From contig NZ_CP014504.1 in NCBI RefSeq assembly GCF_001590605.1, positions 4,340,001 through 4,404,000 on the forward strand: a stretch of 64,000 bases of DNA. The letters are read 5' to 3'. Shown here one piece after another: positions 41,704 through 51,145 of the stretch; position 1 is the stretch's first letter, and the number at the start of each line of letters is the position of its first letter. The position numbers and the translations under genes are program-made. Source of the DNA: Pedobacter cryoconitis. Lineage in GTDB: Bacteria; Bacteroidota; Bacteroidia; Sphingobacteriales; Sphingobacteriaceae. The notes beneath the pieces are model-generated. The model was not told the DNA's origin and ran no database searches. It saw only the letters and a program-made list of their open reading frames with translations.

Positions 41704-41772
41704 TCTTTTCTTTAATCATTTAACGGCTAAACAGCCTTTATCATACAATACAAAACCTTAAACCCCGCAAAT

Positions 41773-41834
41773 ACAAAAAAAGGGCCTCTTAACATCAGTT
41801 TAAAATTAAACCGATACTAAGAAACCCTTTTTAT
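41773..41834 (-). terminator. Imperfect hairpin terminator behind the DUF4440-like gene
   Basis: AAAAGGG at the left pairs with CCCTTTT at the right, with an inner stem CTTA/TAAG and a further inner ATCAGTTTA/TAAACCGAT pairing with one mismatch. The minus strand ends in a T-run. Confidence 0.55.
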
Positions 41835-41849
41835 TTGAAAACAAGAAAC

Positions 41850-42707
41850 TTAACGTTCCGCAGGAACGTAAATCTGTTGAATCAGATTCCAGTTAAAATC
41901 AGGCTGACGCTCATAAATGAACACATAATTAAAGCTCTCTCTTAAATCTGTTCTGTAGTCAATAGTAGCGACCCCGTAGGTATAAGCTAAATCCCCACCA
42001 GCTGCCTTATCTGCACCAACAGTTCTCAAGCTCATTTTATCAACCATGCTATTATAAAAAGCGATGATCTTATCTTTTCCGATTACAGGCTCATAACCAG
42101 GGAATACAACCCTGGCATCCGGATTAAGGAAACCACCATAAGCAGCAATCCCATAAGATTTCAAAGTCATGTTCAACGTCTTTTCAGTTGTTAAAATAAT
42201 ATCTTTCCCTGCAGCAGCCTGTTTTGGCCCACCGAATTTTGGTTTAAAATAATCCTTAGGCTCTACAAAATGAGTAGCTACCGGGTTTAAAGGCTTGTGA
42301 TGTTCCGCTCCTAAATCCAGCACCAATTGCCATTTACCATTGATGGCTTTCCAAACAGAAAGATACTCACCATAAGCCTTAGTCTCGCCATCTACCGTAT
42401 AACCACCAGAAGTAAAACCCCAGTCCCCACTGCGGGAAACCCTCGCATAATCAGGTGCCCAGCTTAGATTTTTATCATTAGGCTGATTTGCATAGAAAGT
42501 TTTCGCATCTACCGGATTAGGTCTGAAAACCAATGCACCTTTCGCACTGTAATCATTAAATGCAGATTTAATACCATCCTTTGCAGCAGCTGCTGCAAAT
42601 TCCTCTTCCGCCTTTACTAATGATTTAGTAGTGCCATCAGTATGCTGAGCAGATGCCCCTAAAGTAAAAGTTGCAGCCATTAGGGTGCAGATAATTTTGT
42701 TGATCAT
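41850..42707 (-). CDS. Exported protein with two SnoaL/DUF4440-like domains
   Basis: A 285-residue protein; signal peptide ends LGASAQ. It contains two NTF2-like units: about 28-145 (VKAEEEFAAAAAKDGIKSAF, GDWGFTSGGYTVDGETKAYGEYLSVWK, NGKWQLVLDLG) and about 170-285 (TTEKTLNMTLKSYGIAAYGG, ARVVFPGYEPVIGKDKIIAFY, YTYGVATIDYRTDL, WNLIQQIYVP). The fold often forms a small-molecule pocket, sometimes an isomerase. No catalytic residues can be assigned. Placed behind cysS but separated by 52 bases. Confidence 0.78.
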   Translation of the reverse strand: MINKIICTLMAATFTLGASAQHTDGTTKSLVKAEEEFAAAAAKDGIKSAFNDYSAKGALVFRPNPVDAKTFYANQPNDKNLSWAPDYARVSRSGDWGFTSGGYTVDGETKAYGEYLSVWKAINGKWQLVLDLGAEHHKPLNPVATHFVEPKDYFKPKFGGPKQAAAGKDIILTTEKTLNMTLKSYGIAAYGGFLNPDARVVFPGYEPVIGKDKIIAFYNSMVDKMSLRTVGADKAAGGDLAYTYGVATIDYRTDLRESFNYVFIYERQPDFNWNLIQQIYVPAER

Positions 42708-42759
42708 GGTTTAGTTTATAGTATTATAATATAAGGTGTTTTGATTATAGAACTTCCGG

Positions 42760-44220
42760 TTATAATTTATTCCAGGTAGTCCCCTCTTTACTATCTTTTA
42801 ATTGGATGCCAATATCCTGAAGACCAATACGTATCTTATCAGAAGTAGCATAATCCTTGTTTTCTTTCGCGCTCTTTCTGATATCAATCACCATATCCAA
42901 CACATCATTCAGCTCCGTATTTGAACTTTCCTCATCTTTTAATCCGAAGATATCATACACGAAATCCTGCATCAGCTGTTTCAGCTTCTCCAGTTCAGCA
43001 GCAGAAATACTACCCTTACCATCATAAACAGTATTGATAATTCTTGCTGCCTCAAACAATTCTGCAATAACTACAGGACTATTAAAATCATCATTCATTG
43101 CTTTTACACAGTTCAACCTGATCGGCTCGATTTCAAAATCTCCCGTTGCAGCAGGTGTCAGTTTTTCAAGCAGGTTTAGAGAATTCATCAGTCTTCTGAA
43201 TCCTTTTTCTGAAGCATCCAATGCATCATTTGAAAAATCCAGCGTACTCCGATAATGCGCCTGAAGCATAAAGAACTTAACCGTCATCGGGCTGTACCCC
43301 TTAGATAACAAAGGATGATCACCAGAAAACAACTGTAGCGGCATAAAACCATTACCAGCAGTTTTAGACATTCTCGCTCCATTAACTGTTAACATGTTGG
43401 TATGCATCCAGTATTTTGCAGGATGTTTATGATAACAAGCCTCCGACTGTGCAATTTCATTGGTATGGTGCGTAGCCGCCAAATCCATACCACCACCATG
43501 AATATCAAACTCCTCACCCAGATATTTTGCGCTCATTGCAGAGCACTCAATATGCCAGCCCGGGAATCCAACACCCCATGGAGACTGCCAGCGCATTAAT
43601 GTTTCAGGCTTCGCCTTAATCCATAAAGCAAAATCCAGTCTGCCACGTTTCTCATCCTGCCCACCTAATTCTCTTGTATTAGCCATCATATCATCCAGAT
43701 TACGATTAGTTAATACGGTATAATTATAAGTCTGGCTATATTTCTCTACATCAAAATATACAGTTCCATTAGTTTCATAAGCATAACCATTGGCGATGAT
43801 ATCTTTGATCATCTCAATCTGCTCGATAATGTGACCAGTTGCTGTTGGCTCGATGCTTGGTGGAAGCGTATTGAACATGCGCAGTACATCATGGAAACCC
43901 AATGTATATTTCTGTACAATCTCCATGGGTTCCAGCTGCTCCAGCTTTGCTCTTTTCGCAAACTTATCATCACCTTCATCACGATCACCTTCCAAATGGC
44001 CGGCATCAGTTATATTACGCACATAACGGACCTTGAAACCCATATACTTCAGATATCTGAAGATTAAATCAAAAGAAATGAAAGTACGGCAATTACCCAA
44101 ATGCACATCACTGTAAACAGTAGGCCCGCAAACGTACATTCCAACATGATGGCCGTTTAAGGGTTCAAAATTCTCTTTTTTGCGCGTAAGGGTATTGTAT
44201 AGCTGTAAACCGTTCTCCAT
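42760..44220 (-). CDS. cysS: Cysteinyl-tRNA synthetase
   Basis: A 486-residue class I aminoacyl-tRNA synthetase. Zinc ligands: Cys31 (YVCGPTVY), Cys in WHIECSAM, and His/Glu in HHTNEIAQSE. The HIGH motif is HLGN (40-43) and KMSKS is RMSKT. The C-terminal DALR-like helical domain is present. It has its own -7 box in the 72-base gap after the EEP gene, so it can be expressed apart from the mutL-rhomboid operon. Confidence 0.97.
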   Translation of the reverse strand: MENGLQLYNTLTRKKENFEPLNGHHVGMYVCGPTVYSDVHLGNCRTFISFDLIFRYLKYMGFKVRYVRNITDAGHLEGDRDEGDDKFAKRAKLEQLEPMEIVQKYTLGFHDVLRMFNTLPPSIEPTATGHIIEQIEMIKDIIANGYAYETNGTVYFDVEKYSQTYNYTVLTNRNLDDMMANTRELGGQDEKRGRLDFALWIKAKPETLMRWQSPWGVGFPGWHIECSAMSAKYLGEEFDIHGGGMDLAATHHTNEIAQSEACYHKHPAKYWMHTNMLTVNGARMSKTAGNGFMPLQLFSGDHPLLSKGYSPMTVKFFMLQAHYRSTLDFSNDALDASEKGFRRLMNSLNLLEKLTPAATGDFEIEPIRLNCVKAMNDDFNSPVVIAELFEAARIINTVYDGKGSISAAELEKLKQLMQDFVYDIFGLKDEESSNTELNDVLDMVIDIRKSAKENKDYATSDKIRIGLQDIGIQLKDSKEGTTWNKL

Positions 44221-44268
44221 TAGTATATATATTTATTTTAGTCCGGGAATATGCAGGACTGAAGATAA

Positions 44269-44276
44269 CAAAGATA
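44269..44276 (-). promoter_or_regulatory. -7 box of cysS
   Basis: Minus-strand TATCTTTG, with a leader of about 45 bases to the cysS ATG. Confidence 0.55.
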
Positions 44277-44292
44277 AAAATTTGTAAGTATA

Positions 44293-45402
44293 TTAATTGA
44301 TTCTTAAGTCACTTCTTACAGGGAAATGATCAGATAATCTCGCTTGTATAATCCGGTGATTAATTACCTTGATACTCCTTGTAGCTGAGATATAGTCTAT
44401 CTGGAAATTGGGGAATTTTCCATTATAAGTACGGCCAAGGCCAGTTCCCTGTTCTACAAAGGTATTATGAAGCGATTTTGTCAATTGTGTTACCGCATAA
44501 GAAGCAGGTGTATCGTTAAAATCACCCGCAATCAGGAAAGGTGTTTTACAGGATCTCATGTGATCTTTCATGATATCAACCTGTCCGCTCCGTTTCAAAA
44601 AAGCGGTTTTCAACATACTTACGATTCTTTTTGCCGGTAAAATCTCCGTGTCTATTTTCTGCGTTACTTTATCCAGGTAATTATAATCCTGCTTATCAAA
44701 AGAGATCGACTGCAAATGAACATTATAAACTCTTACCTTCTCTTTATTGATCATCACATCTACGTAGATACTTGCATTGCCTCCATGATTCGTACTAAAC
44801 AGGATATTGCCTTTATTCACGATCGGATATCTTGAAAAGATAGCCAGCCCGGCAGATTCATAATCATTACCAGAAGAAGGTATAAAATAATAGTTGGAAG
44901 TTTTCAGGATACGCTTTAGACTATCAGTGATTGCAAATGTTCCTTTGCGGCGGGTATAATACTCCTGGAAACAGATAATATCAGGATTTTCATCTTTCAC
45001 GACAGCCAGCATCTGCTGTTTAACAGATTCATTGCTCGCTTCTCCATAAGGTTTAAAGCTATGCACATTATAGGTCATCATTCTCACCAGCTCAGGATTC
45101 GATTTTGGGCCATCACCAGATTCTCCGACAAAACCAACTGTAGCAATCAACGGATGCCAGCCTATGGCGATGATTGCAGCAGTACCTAAAGCAAACACTA
45201 TTCTGCCTCTTAGTATCCACCAGATAATAAAACATACATTTAAAAGCAGCACAAAAGGATAAGCCAGCCCAAAAAAAGCAATGAGCTCATGTTCACGCGG
45301 ATCAAGATTACCAGCCAGTATCCCTAACAAAAGAGCAAAAGCCGTAACCATCCCAACCAGCAAGGTGATCTTCCCTAAAAATGTAAGCTTTTTTTTCTTC
45401 AT
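44293..45402 (-). CDS. Endonuclease/exonuclease/phosphatase (EEP) family membrane protein
   Basis: 369 residues. Three membrane helices at the N-terminus (about 10-30, 38-60, 66-85) precede an EEP catalytic domain (about 107-368). All catalytic motifs are seen: MTYNVHSF, IICFQEYY, VYNVHLQS, IAGDFNDTPASY and SDHFPV. Related enzymes cleave DNA, phosphoinositides or sphingomyelin; an extracytoplasmic domain here suggests a lipid or exogenous substrate, which is inference. It overlaps the second rhomboid gene by one base. Confidence 0.88.
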   Translation of the reverse strand: MKKKKLTFLGKITLLVGMVTAFALLLGILAGNLDPREHELIAFFGLAYPFVLLLNVCFIIWWILRGRIVFALGTAAIIAIGWHPLIATVGFVGESGDGPKSNPELVRMMTYNVHSFKPYGEASNESVKQQMLAVVKDENPDIICFQEYYTRRKGTFAITDSLKRILKTSNYYFIPSSGNDYESAGLAIFSRYPIVNKGNILFSTNHGGNASIYVDVMINKEKVRVYNVHLQSISFDKQDYNYLDKVTQKIDTEILPAKRIVSMLKTAFLKRSGQVDIMKDHMRSCKTPFLIAGDFNDTPASYAVTQLTKSLHNTFVEQGTGLGRTYNGKFPNFQIDYISATRSIKVINHRIIQARLSDHFPVRSDLRIN

Positions 45403-46268
45403 TAATCCTTACTCGCCTTGAATAAAATTTCCTTTTCTTCTCTGCTTAACTTATCATAACCTGACTTGGAAACTTTATCCAGTACGGCGTCAACCTCTTT
45501 TTGGTTAACCTTATTACTTTTATTTCTTGCACCAGCCCCAGGCTTATCATTCTTAACCACCTTTAAGGTTGGCTTACGCTCAAACCAGGCGCTTAAATCG
45601 TTTCCGCCTTGTAAAAGCTTAATATAAACAAAACCAAACAATGCGCCACCAAGATGTGCAAAACTGCCACCTGGATTTTGAGAAGCAATGCTGATCAGAT
45701 CAATCACAATATAAGCCATCAGCAAATATTTTAGTTTCACATTTCCGATAAACATCAGGTTCATGGAATAATCCGGAACTAAAGTAGCAGTAGCCACTGC
45801 AATAGCCATGACCGAAGCTGATGAACCAATGATTATAGCCGCAGGAATATAAGGTGCAAAAACAGGGAAAATATTATAAGCAAGCGCATAAACGACTGCC
45901 CCCATTACGCCACCAGCAAGATATACCAAATGGAACTGGCGGGGTTTCAGGAAATCTAAAAAGATCCTGCCCATCCAGAACAACCATAACATATTAAACA
46001 GAATGTGAAAAATATCATTATGAAAAAACTGATAAGTCAGTATCGTATAAAAGCGAAAAGGGAGCTTAGGTAACGCTGCAGGAAAAGCAACGTACTCACT
46101 CACATAATCTAAAAACCGGACATTCGTATTCCCGGCCAGAAAGTAGGTAACCCCAAAAAGAGCCACAGCAACATATACAATCGTGTTGATCCCAATGTAA
46201 AAAAACACCGGGTTTCCAGACTGGAAAACTTTATATTTCAGTTCCTCAAACAGATTCTTCTTAGTCAT
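45402..46268 (-). CDS. Rhomboid-family intramembrane serine protease (second of pair)
   Basis: 288 residues with six or more membrane helices and a charged cytoplasmic tail (about 235-288). HDIFHILFNMLWLFWMGRI is the L1/TM2 rhomboid signature. The nucleophile motif reads GSSASVMAI, with Ala where most rhomboids have Gly in GxSG, and the catalytic His is in FAHLGGALFG. The Ser-His dyad is thus kept. Overlaps the first rhomboid gene by 8 bases and the EEP gene by one. Confidence 0.9.
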   Translation of the reverse strand: MTKKNLFEELKYKVFQSGNPVFFYIGINTIVYVAVALFGVTYFLAGNTNVRFLDYVSEYVAFPAALPKLPFRFYTILTYQFFHNDIFHILFNMLWLFWMGRIFLDFLKPRQFHLVYLAGGVMGAVVYALAYNIFPVFAPYIPAAIIIGSSASVMAIAVATATLVPDYSMNLMFIGNVKLKYLLMAYIVIDLISIASQNPGGSFAHLGGALFGFVYIKLLQGGNDLSAWFERKPTLKVVKNDKPGAGARNKSNKVNQKEVDAVLDKVSKSGYDKLSREEKEILFKASKD

Positions 46269-47001
46269 AATAATCGTAAAATGTATTTTTCTCTTTCCAT
46301 AACTTCACGAGTATAAACCCGAGCAATGCACCACCCAGGTGTGCATAATGCGCAACTGAATCTCCCTGAACACTCGCTACTCCCAAACTCAGTTCTATCA
46401 GAATATAAACAGGAATGATATACTTGGCTTTAACAGGTACAGGAATAAACATGATATAGAGTTCGGCATTCGGGTAAAGCATTCCAAAAGCAACCAGCAA
46501 ACCAAATATAGCGCCCGAAGCACCAACCATAGGGCCAGAATAAATGCTTAATAACGTTTGCCCCTGGTCAGGACTTAACCCCCTTAAATTCAAAGAAGCC
46601 ATTCCCTTTACAATATCAATCGTTACAGCCCCTGGATTAACCGGAGAACCTGTCATTTGATAAACTTCAAAAGCCTGCACACCCCATTGTAAGGCCAGTG
46701 CCCCCAAACCAGTGATCAGGTAAAAATTGATAAACCGCTTAGTGCCCCACCTGGTTTCCAGTACAGAACCAAATGAGAACAGCGCAAACATATTGAATAA
46801 AATATGGGTAAAGTTCCCATGCATAAACATATACGTAATTGGCTGCCAGATTTTAAACAGCGGAGAATCAAAGTAAAAAGCGCCCAGGTAATACCCAAGG
46901 TCAATTCCTTTAGATTCAAAAACATATTTCGCCGCAAAAAACAACACATTGATGATCAACAGGTTTTTAACAACTGGAGGTATATGAATATTATTCATCA
47001 T
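46261..47001 (-). CDS. Rhomboid-family intramembrane serine protease (first of pair)
   Basis: 246 residues, six predicted helices. HGNFTHILFNMFALFSFGS is the TM2 signature; the active site is GASGAIFG (Ser) with AHYAHLGGALLG (His), both intact. A loop of about 50 residues lies between helices 3 and 4. Starts ATG 47001, overlapping the mutL stop by one base. Two adjacent rhomboids of different subtypes share this operon; substrates unknown. Confidence 0.93.
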   Translation of the reverse strand: MMNNIHIPPVVKNLLIINVLFFAAKYVFESKGIDLGYYLGAFYFDSPLFKIWQPITYMFMHGNFTHILFNMFALFSFGSVLETRWGTKRFINFYLITGLGALALQWGVQAFEVYQMTGSPVNPGAVTIDIVKGMASLNLRGLSPDQGQTLLSIYSGPMVGASGAIFGLLVAFGMLYPNAELYIMFIPVPVKAKYIIPVYILIELSLGVASVQGDSVAHYAHLGGALLGFILVKLWKEKNTFYDYYD

Positions 47002-48923
47002 TACTTATCAAATTTTCTATCAATTTCTGTCAGCGACATCGTCTGGATTACAGGTCTGCCACTGATACTAAAGTTTGGTGCCTTACAGGCAAACAACTGC
47101 TCAATCAGCATATTCATCTCTTGCTGACCTAAAACAACACCACTTTTAATCGCACTATTTTTAGCCATACTCCTTGCCAGCGCATCCCTTTTATCCAGCT
47201 TTAACTCTTGCTGAGAATTCTTAAACCCTTCTATTAAATGTTCAAAAAGCTGAGTTTCATTAATCTGGTTACTCCCTAAATCAACAGGAATCCCCTCAAT
47301 GACCAAAGTATTTTTCCCAAACTCTCTGACCTCAAAGCCCAGGCTCTTGATATCATCCAGTAAACTTTTGGCTAATTCATAATCATTTGGGCTCAGGGTA
47401 ACCGTTTGCGGAAATAAACTTTGCTGAGAAGCACCCTTACGGTCTTCCAGATTAATGCTAAAACGCTCGTATAATATCCTTTCGTGTGCCGCCTGCTGAT
47501 CAATCAGCATTAAACCAGACTTGATCTGCGAAATAATATATTTATTATGCAACTGCATCAGCTGTTTTTGTAGCGGCGCATATTTATCATCAGGTCCATT
47601 TCCAGGCAATTCCATTTTTACCTGTTCGGCTGGCTTGTCCTTAGAAATTTCATACAATGAACCCCAGTTTTTAGCTACAGGCTGATGACCGCTGCCACCC
47701 GAATTTCTGAATCCTGTTTCTGCACTTCTAAAACCAGTCTCCGAACTACCAAAACCAGTTTCTGAACCTCTGAAGCCAGAAGAACCAGAACCTTTCTCAG
47801 TACTTTTTTCATCCGCAAAAGGGTTAAAATCAGGATTAAAACTAATACTCGGAGGAATAATTTCATCCAGGTTCTTAGGACTGATCATTCCACTGAAAGC
47901 TGTTTCCTGATCAAAATCAATTGTCGGACTGATATTAAACCTTCCCAAAGAACGTTTAACCGCAGAATGGATAATTGCGTAAATAGATTTCTCATCCAGG
48001 TATTTAATCTCCGTTTTGGTAGGATGTACATTCACATCAATCTTAGCCGGGTCAATATCTATAAAAAGCACATAGAACGGGAAGTTATCATCTGATAACA
48101 AATCTTCATAAGCTTTATTGATCGCGTGATTCAGGTAATTATCCCTGATGAAACGATTGTTCACAAAAAAGAACTGCTCCCCTCTTGTTTTCTTTGCAAA
48201 CTGAGGCTTGCCTATAAACCCTTTCAGGTTGATAATCGTGGTATCTTCCTCTACAGGAATCAGCCTTTCGTTATAATTATTTCCAAACAAATGTACTATC
48301 CGTTGTTTTAACGCAGAAGAAGGAAGCCTGAAAATCTCCATTCCATCATGATGCAAACTGAAAGAGATTGCAGGATTAGCCAATGAAACTCTTTGGAATT
48401 CATCGATAATATGTCTCATTTCAGCAGGATTGCTCTTCAGAAAATTGCGTCTGGCTGGTGTATTAAAGAATAGGTTTTTGATACATATACTGGTTCCCTG
48501 CGGCGTAGCTACAGGCTCCTGTTTAGTTATCGTTGCCCCTTCAATTTCGATCAGCGTACCCAGTTCATCTTCATAACGGCGGGTTTTCATTTCAACCTGT
48601 GCAATCGCAGCAATAGATGCCATAGCCTCCCCACGGAAACCCATGGTACGGATAGCAAATAAATCTTCTGCTTTGCGCACTTTTGAAGTTGCATGACGTT
48701 CAAAACTCATACGTGCATCAGAAACGCTCATCCCACATCCATTATCGATCACCTGAATAAGTACCTTTCCGGCATCTTTCAAGATCAATTGTATCTTATT
48801 CGCCCCCGCATCAATGGCATTTTCCATCAACTCTTTCACTGCCGATGCAGGTCGCTGAACTACCTCTCCGGCAGCAATTTGATTCGCAACACTCTCGGGT
48901 AAAAGTTGTATTATATCTGACAT
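47001..48923 (-). CDS. mutL: DNA mismatch repair protein MutL
   Basis: 640 residues. GHKL ATPase domain (about 1-335): AGEVVQRPASAVKELMENAIDAG in pieces, DNGCGM, GFRGEALASI-like GFRGEAMASI. A Gly/Ser/Glu linker (about 375-400) has four imperfect repeats of GFRSSETG type. The C-terminal dimerisation domain begins about 450. The endonuclease motif DQHA(x)2E(x)4E reads DQQAAHERILYE (from Asp475), with Gln for His, and the CPHGRP-like motif reads SISGRP (619-624), so metal ligands look lost. First gene of an operon with the rhomboids and the EEP gene. Confidence 0.95.
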   Translation of the reverse strand: MSDIIQLLPESVANQIAAGEVVQRPASAVKELMENAIDAGANKIQLILKDAGKVLIQVIDNGCGMSVSDARMSFERHATSKVRKAEDLFAIRTMGFRGEAMASIAAIAQVEMKTRRYEDELGTLIEIEGATITKQEPVATPQGTSICIKNLFFNTPARRNFLKSNPAEMRHIIDEFQRVSLANPAISFSLHHDGMEIFRLPSSALKQRIVHLFGNNYNERLIPVEEDTTIINLKGFIGKPQFAKKTRGEQFFFVNNRFIRDNYLNHAINKAYEDLLSDDNFPFYVLFIDIDPAKIDVNVHPTKTEIKYLDEKSIYAIIHSAVKRSLGRFNISPTIDFDQETAFSGMISPKNLDEIIPPSISFNPDFNPFADEKSTEKGSGSSGFRGSETGFGSSETGFRSAETGFRNSGGSGHQPVAKNWGSLYEISKDKPAEQVKMELPGNGPDDKYAPLQKQLMQLHNKYIISQIKSGLMLIDQQAAHERILYERFSINLEDRKGASQQSLFPQTVTLSPNDYELAKSLLDDIKSLGFEVREFGKNTLVIEGIPVDLGSNQINETQLFEHLIEGFKNSQQELKLDKRDALARSMAKNSAIKSGVVLGQQEMNMLIEQLFACKAPNFSISGRPVIQTMSLTEIDRKFDK

Positions 48924-49043
48924 TTAGTTCCTTGGTAAAGGTCGCTAATTTAACGAAAATAAGCCTTATACATAAATCTTTTGATTATAAATACCATTTA
49001 ATGACGAACACGGTACAAGCTTTTTATATCTTTAGCGTTCTGA

Positions 49044-50879
49044 ATGAACTATAAGCTTTTTATGTACAAAAACAATCTTGTTCAAACTATCACCGTTTGT
49101 CTTCTTGCGATATCAACCTTCAGTGCCTGTGCACAAGATCATCAAAGAAATGAAGACCTGCTGAAAGTCAACACCAACATCCTTCAGCATACCGTTTTAC
49201 TGAATAACCAGCAGAATATTATTCCCTTAACGTCCTTAGAGAAGAAAAACATAGCCTCAGTTAGTCTGGGTTTTACTTTTCAGAATACTTCGGACAGTTT
49301 GCTGAATAAATATGCGAAAGTTACCCCTTTCAGCTCCGCAAAATATGACAACTTACCCGAACTCCTAAAGCTCGAGGACGACCTGAAATTCTTCAATACC
49401 ATTATCATTTCCATTCAGGATCTCGAAACAACGAAGCCGAAATATATCAATTTCATCAACGCACTCGCCAAAACCAAATCCGTTATCATTGCCCTTTACG
49501 GTCAGCAAACCAACCTGGTTCCCTTTGACTCCCTGAGTGCCCCTATAGTCTGGGCTCAGGACAAAAGCATACAATCAGCCGCACTCATCCCACAAATAAT
49601 TTTCGGAGGAATAGCTGCAGGCAACAAACTACCCCGGAACATCTCAGGGAAATACCTTGCAGGATCGGGCTTTACCACTACCGTTACCCGCTTACGTTAT
49701 ACTGTTCCCGAAGATGCTGGTGTCAACAGTGATAACCTGCGGGAAATTGATAGAATTACAGCCGAAGCGATTGCCGCGAGAGCCGCACCAGGCATGGTCG
49801 TATTAGTCGCAAAAGACGGTAAAGTAATCTTTAATAAAGCTTACGGAACCCACACCTATGGTGGTCCCGCAGATAAAGTCACCGATATATTTGACCTCGC
49901 TTCCATCACTAAAATAACAGCGACCACGCCTATGGTCATGCGTTTGGTAGAGCAAAACAAATTAAAACTAGATACCAATATTGGTGCATACATTGCCTTG
50001 GCAAGACCAACCGCAATGAACGAAATTCCGGTGCGCGAAGTCATGCTGCACCAGGCAGGTTTCATCCCTTACATCGCCTTCCACGACGGCGTTAAAGCAA
50101 CCGACCATAGTCCGGACTCATCCGCAGCTTACCCTACAAAAGTTGCTGACGGATATTTCATCAGAAAAGACTACTTCAAAGACGTCATGTGGCCTCAAAT
50201 GCTGAATGCCCCAATCAGAACCAGGGGTAAATACGTATACAGCGACATCAGTATGTATGTGATGAAAGATATCGTGGAGCAAATCAGCGGAGAGCCTCTA
50301 AACGTCTATACAGCCGAAAACTTTTATGCGCCCCTTGGAATGCAAACTGCCGGATTCCTGCCAAGAAACAGATTCAGCAGAGATCAGATTATCCCTACAG
50401 AGGACGATACCTATTTCAGAAAAACATTACTGGTAGGTTACGTTCATGATCAGGGAGCAGCTTTAGTCGGTGGTGTTTCAGGACATGCAGGCCTCTTTGC
50501 CAGCACCAATGATATGGCCATTATGTACCAGATGTTTCTGAATAAAGGGACCTACGGTGGCCAGACCTATTTCAAGCCGGGCACAGTAGAAACCTTCACC
50601 GCTCAACAATCCAACGTGAGCAGAAGAGGACTGGGATTTGACCGCTGGGACCCAAATCTCTCTAAGAAATACCCCTCTTCAACAGCCTCCTCACAAACCT
50701 ATGGCCACACTGGTTATACCGGCACAGCAGTCTGGGTGGACCCATCAAGAGGCCTGGTTTACGTATTTTTATCTAACCGTGTTAACCCATCAGTCACCAA
50801 TAAGCTGGTCAGCATGGGTATCCGTTCCCGGATCCAGGACGTCATTAATCAGGCAATCGACAAAGGAATGGATAAATAA
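49044..50879 (+). CDS. Serine beta-lactamase-fold hydrolase fused to a GH3 C-terminal-like domain, exported
   Basis: 611 residues (or 605 from ATG 49062). Signal peptide ends SACAQ. Residues about 40-215 match the C-terminal alpha/beta domain of GH3 beta-N-acetylhexosaminidases (HTVLLNNQQNIIPLTSL, KTKSVIIALYGQQTNLVPF, IIFGGIAAGNKLP). The GH3 catalytic barrel that precedes this in long fusion relatives is missing. Residues about 225-600 form a class C/DD-peptidase-like domain with Ser287-x-x-Lys290 (ASITK), Tyr399-Ser-Asp401 and His555-Thr-Gly. Probably a periplasmic amidase, esterase or peptidoglycan enzyme. Confidence 0.85.
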   Translation: MNYKLFMYKNNLVQTITVCLLAISTFSACAQDHQRNEDLLKVNTNILQHTVLLNNQQNIIPLTSLEKKNIASVSLGFTFQNTSDSLLNKYAKVTPFSSAKYDNLPELLKLEDDLKFFNTIIISIQDLETTKPKYINFINALAKTKSVIIALYGQQTNLVPFDSLSAPIVWAQDKSIQSAALIPQIIFGGIAAGNKLPRNISGKYLAGSGFTTTVTRLRYTVPEDAGVNSDNLREIDRITAEAIAARAAPGMVVLVAKDGKVIFNKAYGTHTYGGPADKVTDIFDLASITKITATTPMVMRLVEQNKLKLDTNIGAYIALARPTAMNEIPVREVMLHQAGFIPYIAFHDGVKATDHSPDSSAAYPTKVADGYFIRKDYFKDVMWPQMLNAPIRTRGKYVYSDISMYVMKDIVEQISGEPLNVYTAENFYAPLGMQTAGFLPRNRFSRDQIIPTEDDTYFRKTLLVGYVHDQGAALVGGVSGHAGLFASTNDMAIMYQMFLNKGTYGGQTYFKPGTVETFTAQQSNVSRRGLGFDRWDPNLSKKYPSSTASSQTYGHTGYTGTAVWVDPSRGLVYVFLSNRVNPSVTNKLVSMGIRSRIQDVINQAIDKGMDK

Positions 50880-50956
50880 ATCAAAAGACTGCAAAAAATA
50901 AAATCCCTATAAAACAGGGAGATATAAAAATAAACCGATTTTTTTAAAGAAGAGAT

Positions 50957-50987
50957 TTTGTATTCAGGATCAATTTTTCTATAATTG
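50957..50987 (+). promoter_or_regulatory. Promoter of tRNA-Thr
   Basis: TTTG (50957-50960), a 19-base spacer and TATAATTG (50980-50987), one mismatch from TAnnTTTG. Spacing fits the Bacteroidota consensus; about 30 bases before the mature tRNA. Confidence 0.68.
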
Positions 50988-51017
50988 CACCCGGTTAGCG
51001 AATAACCGGACATTAAA

Positions 51018-51090
<73 letters not shown>

Positions 51091-51100
51091 CGGAATAACA

Positions 51101-51131
51101 AAAAAGGGTTCATGAAAATGAACCCTTTTTT
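51101..51131. terminator. Bidirectional terminator between tRNA-Thr and the oxygenase gene
   Basis: Perfect 13-bp stem AAAAAGGGTTCAT/ATGAACCCTTTTT with a GAAA tetraloop. Confidence 0.92.
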
Positions 51132-51145
51132 ATGCTTAAGATTTC

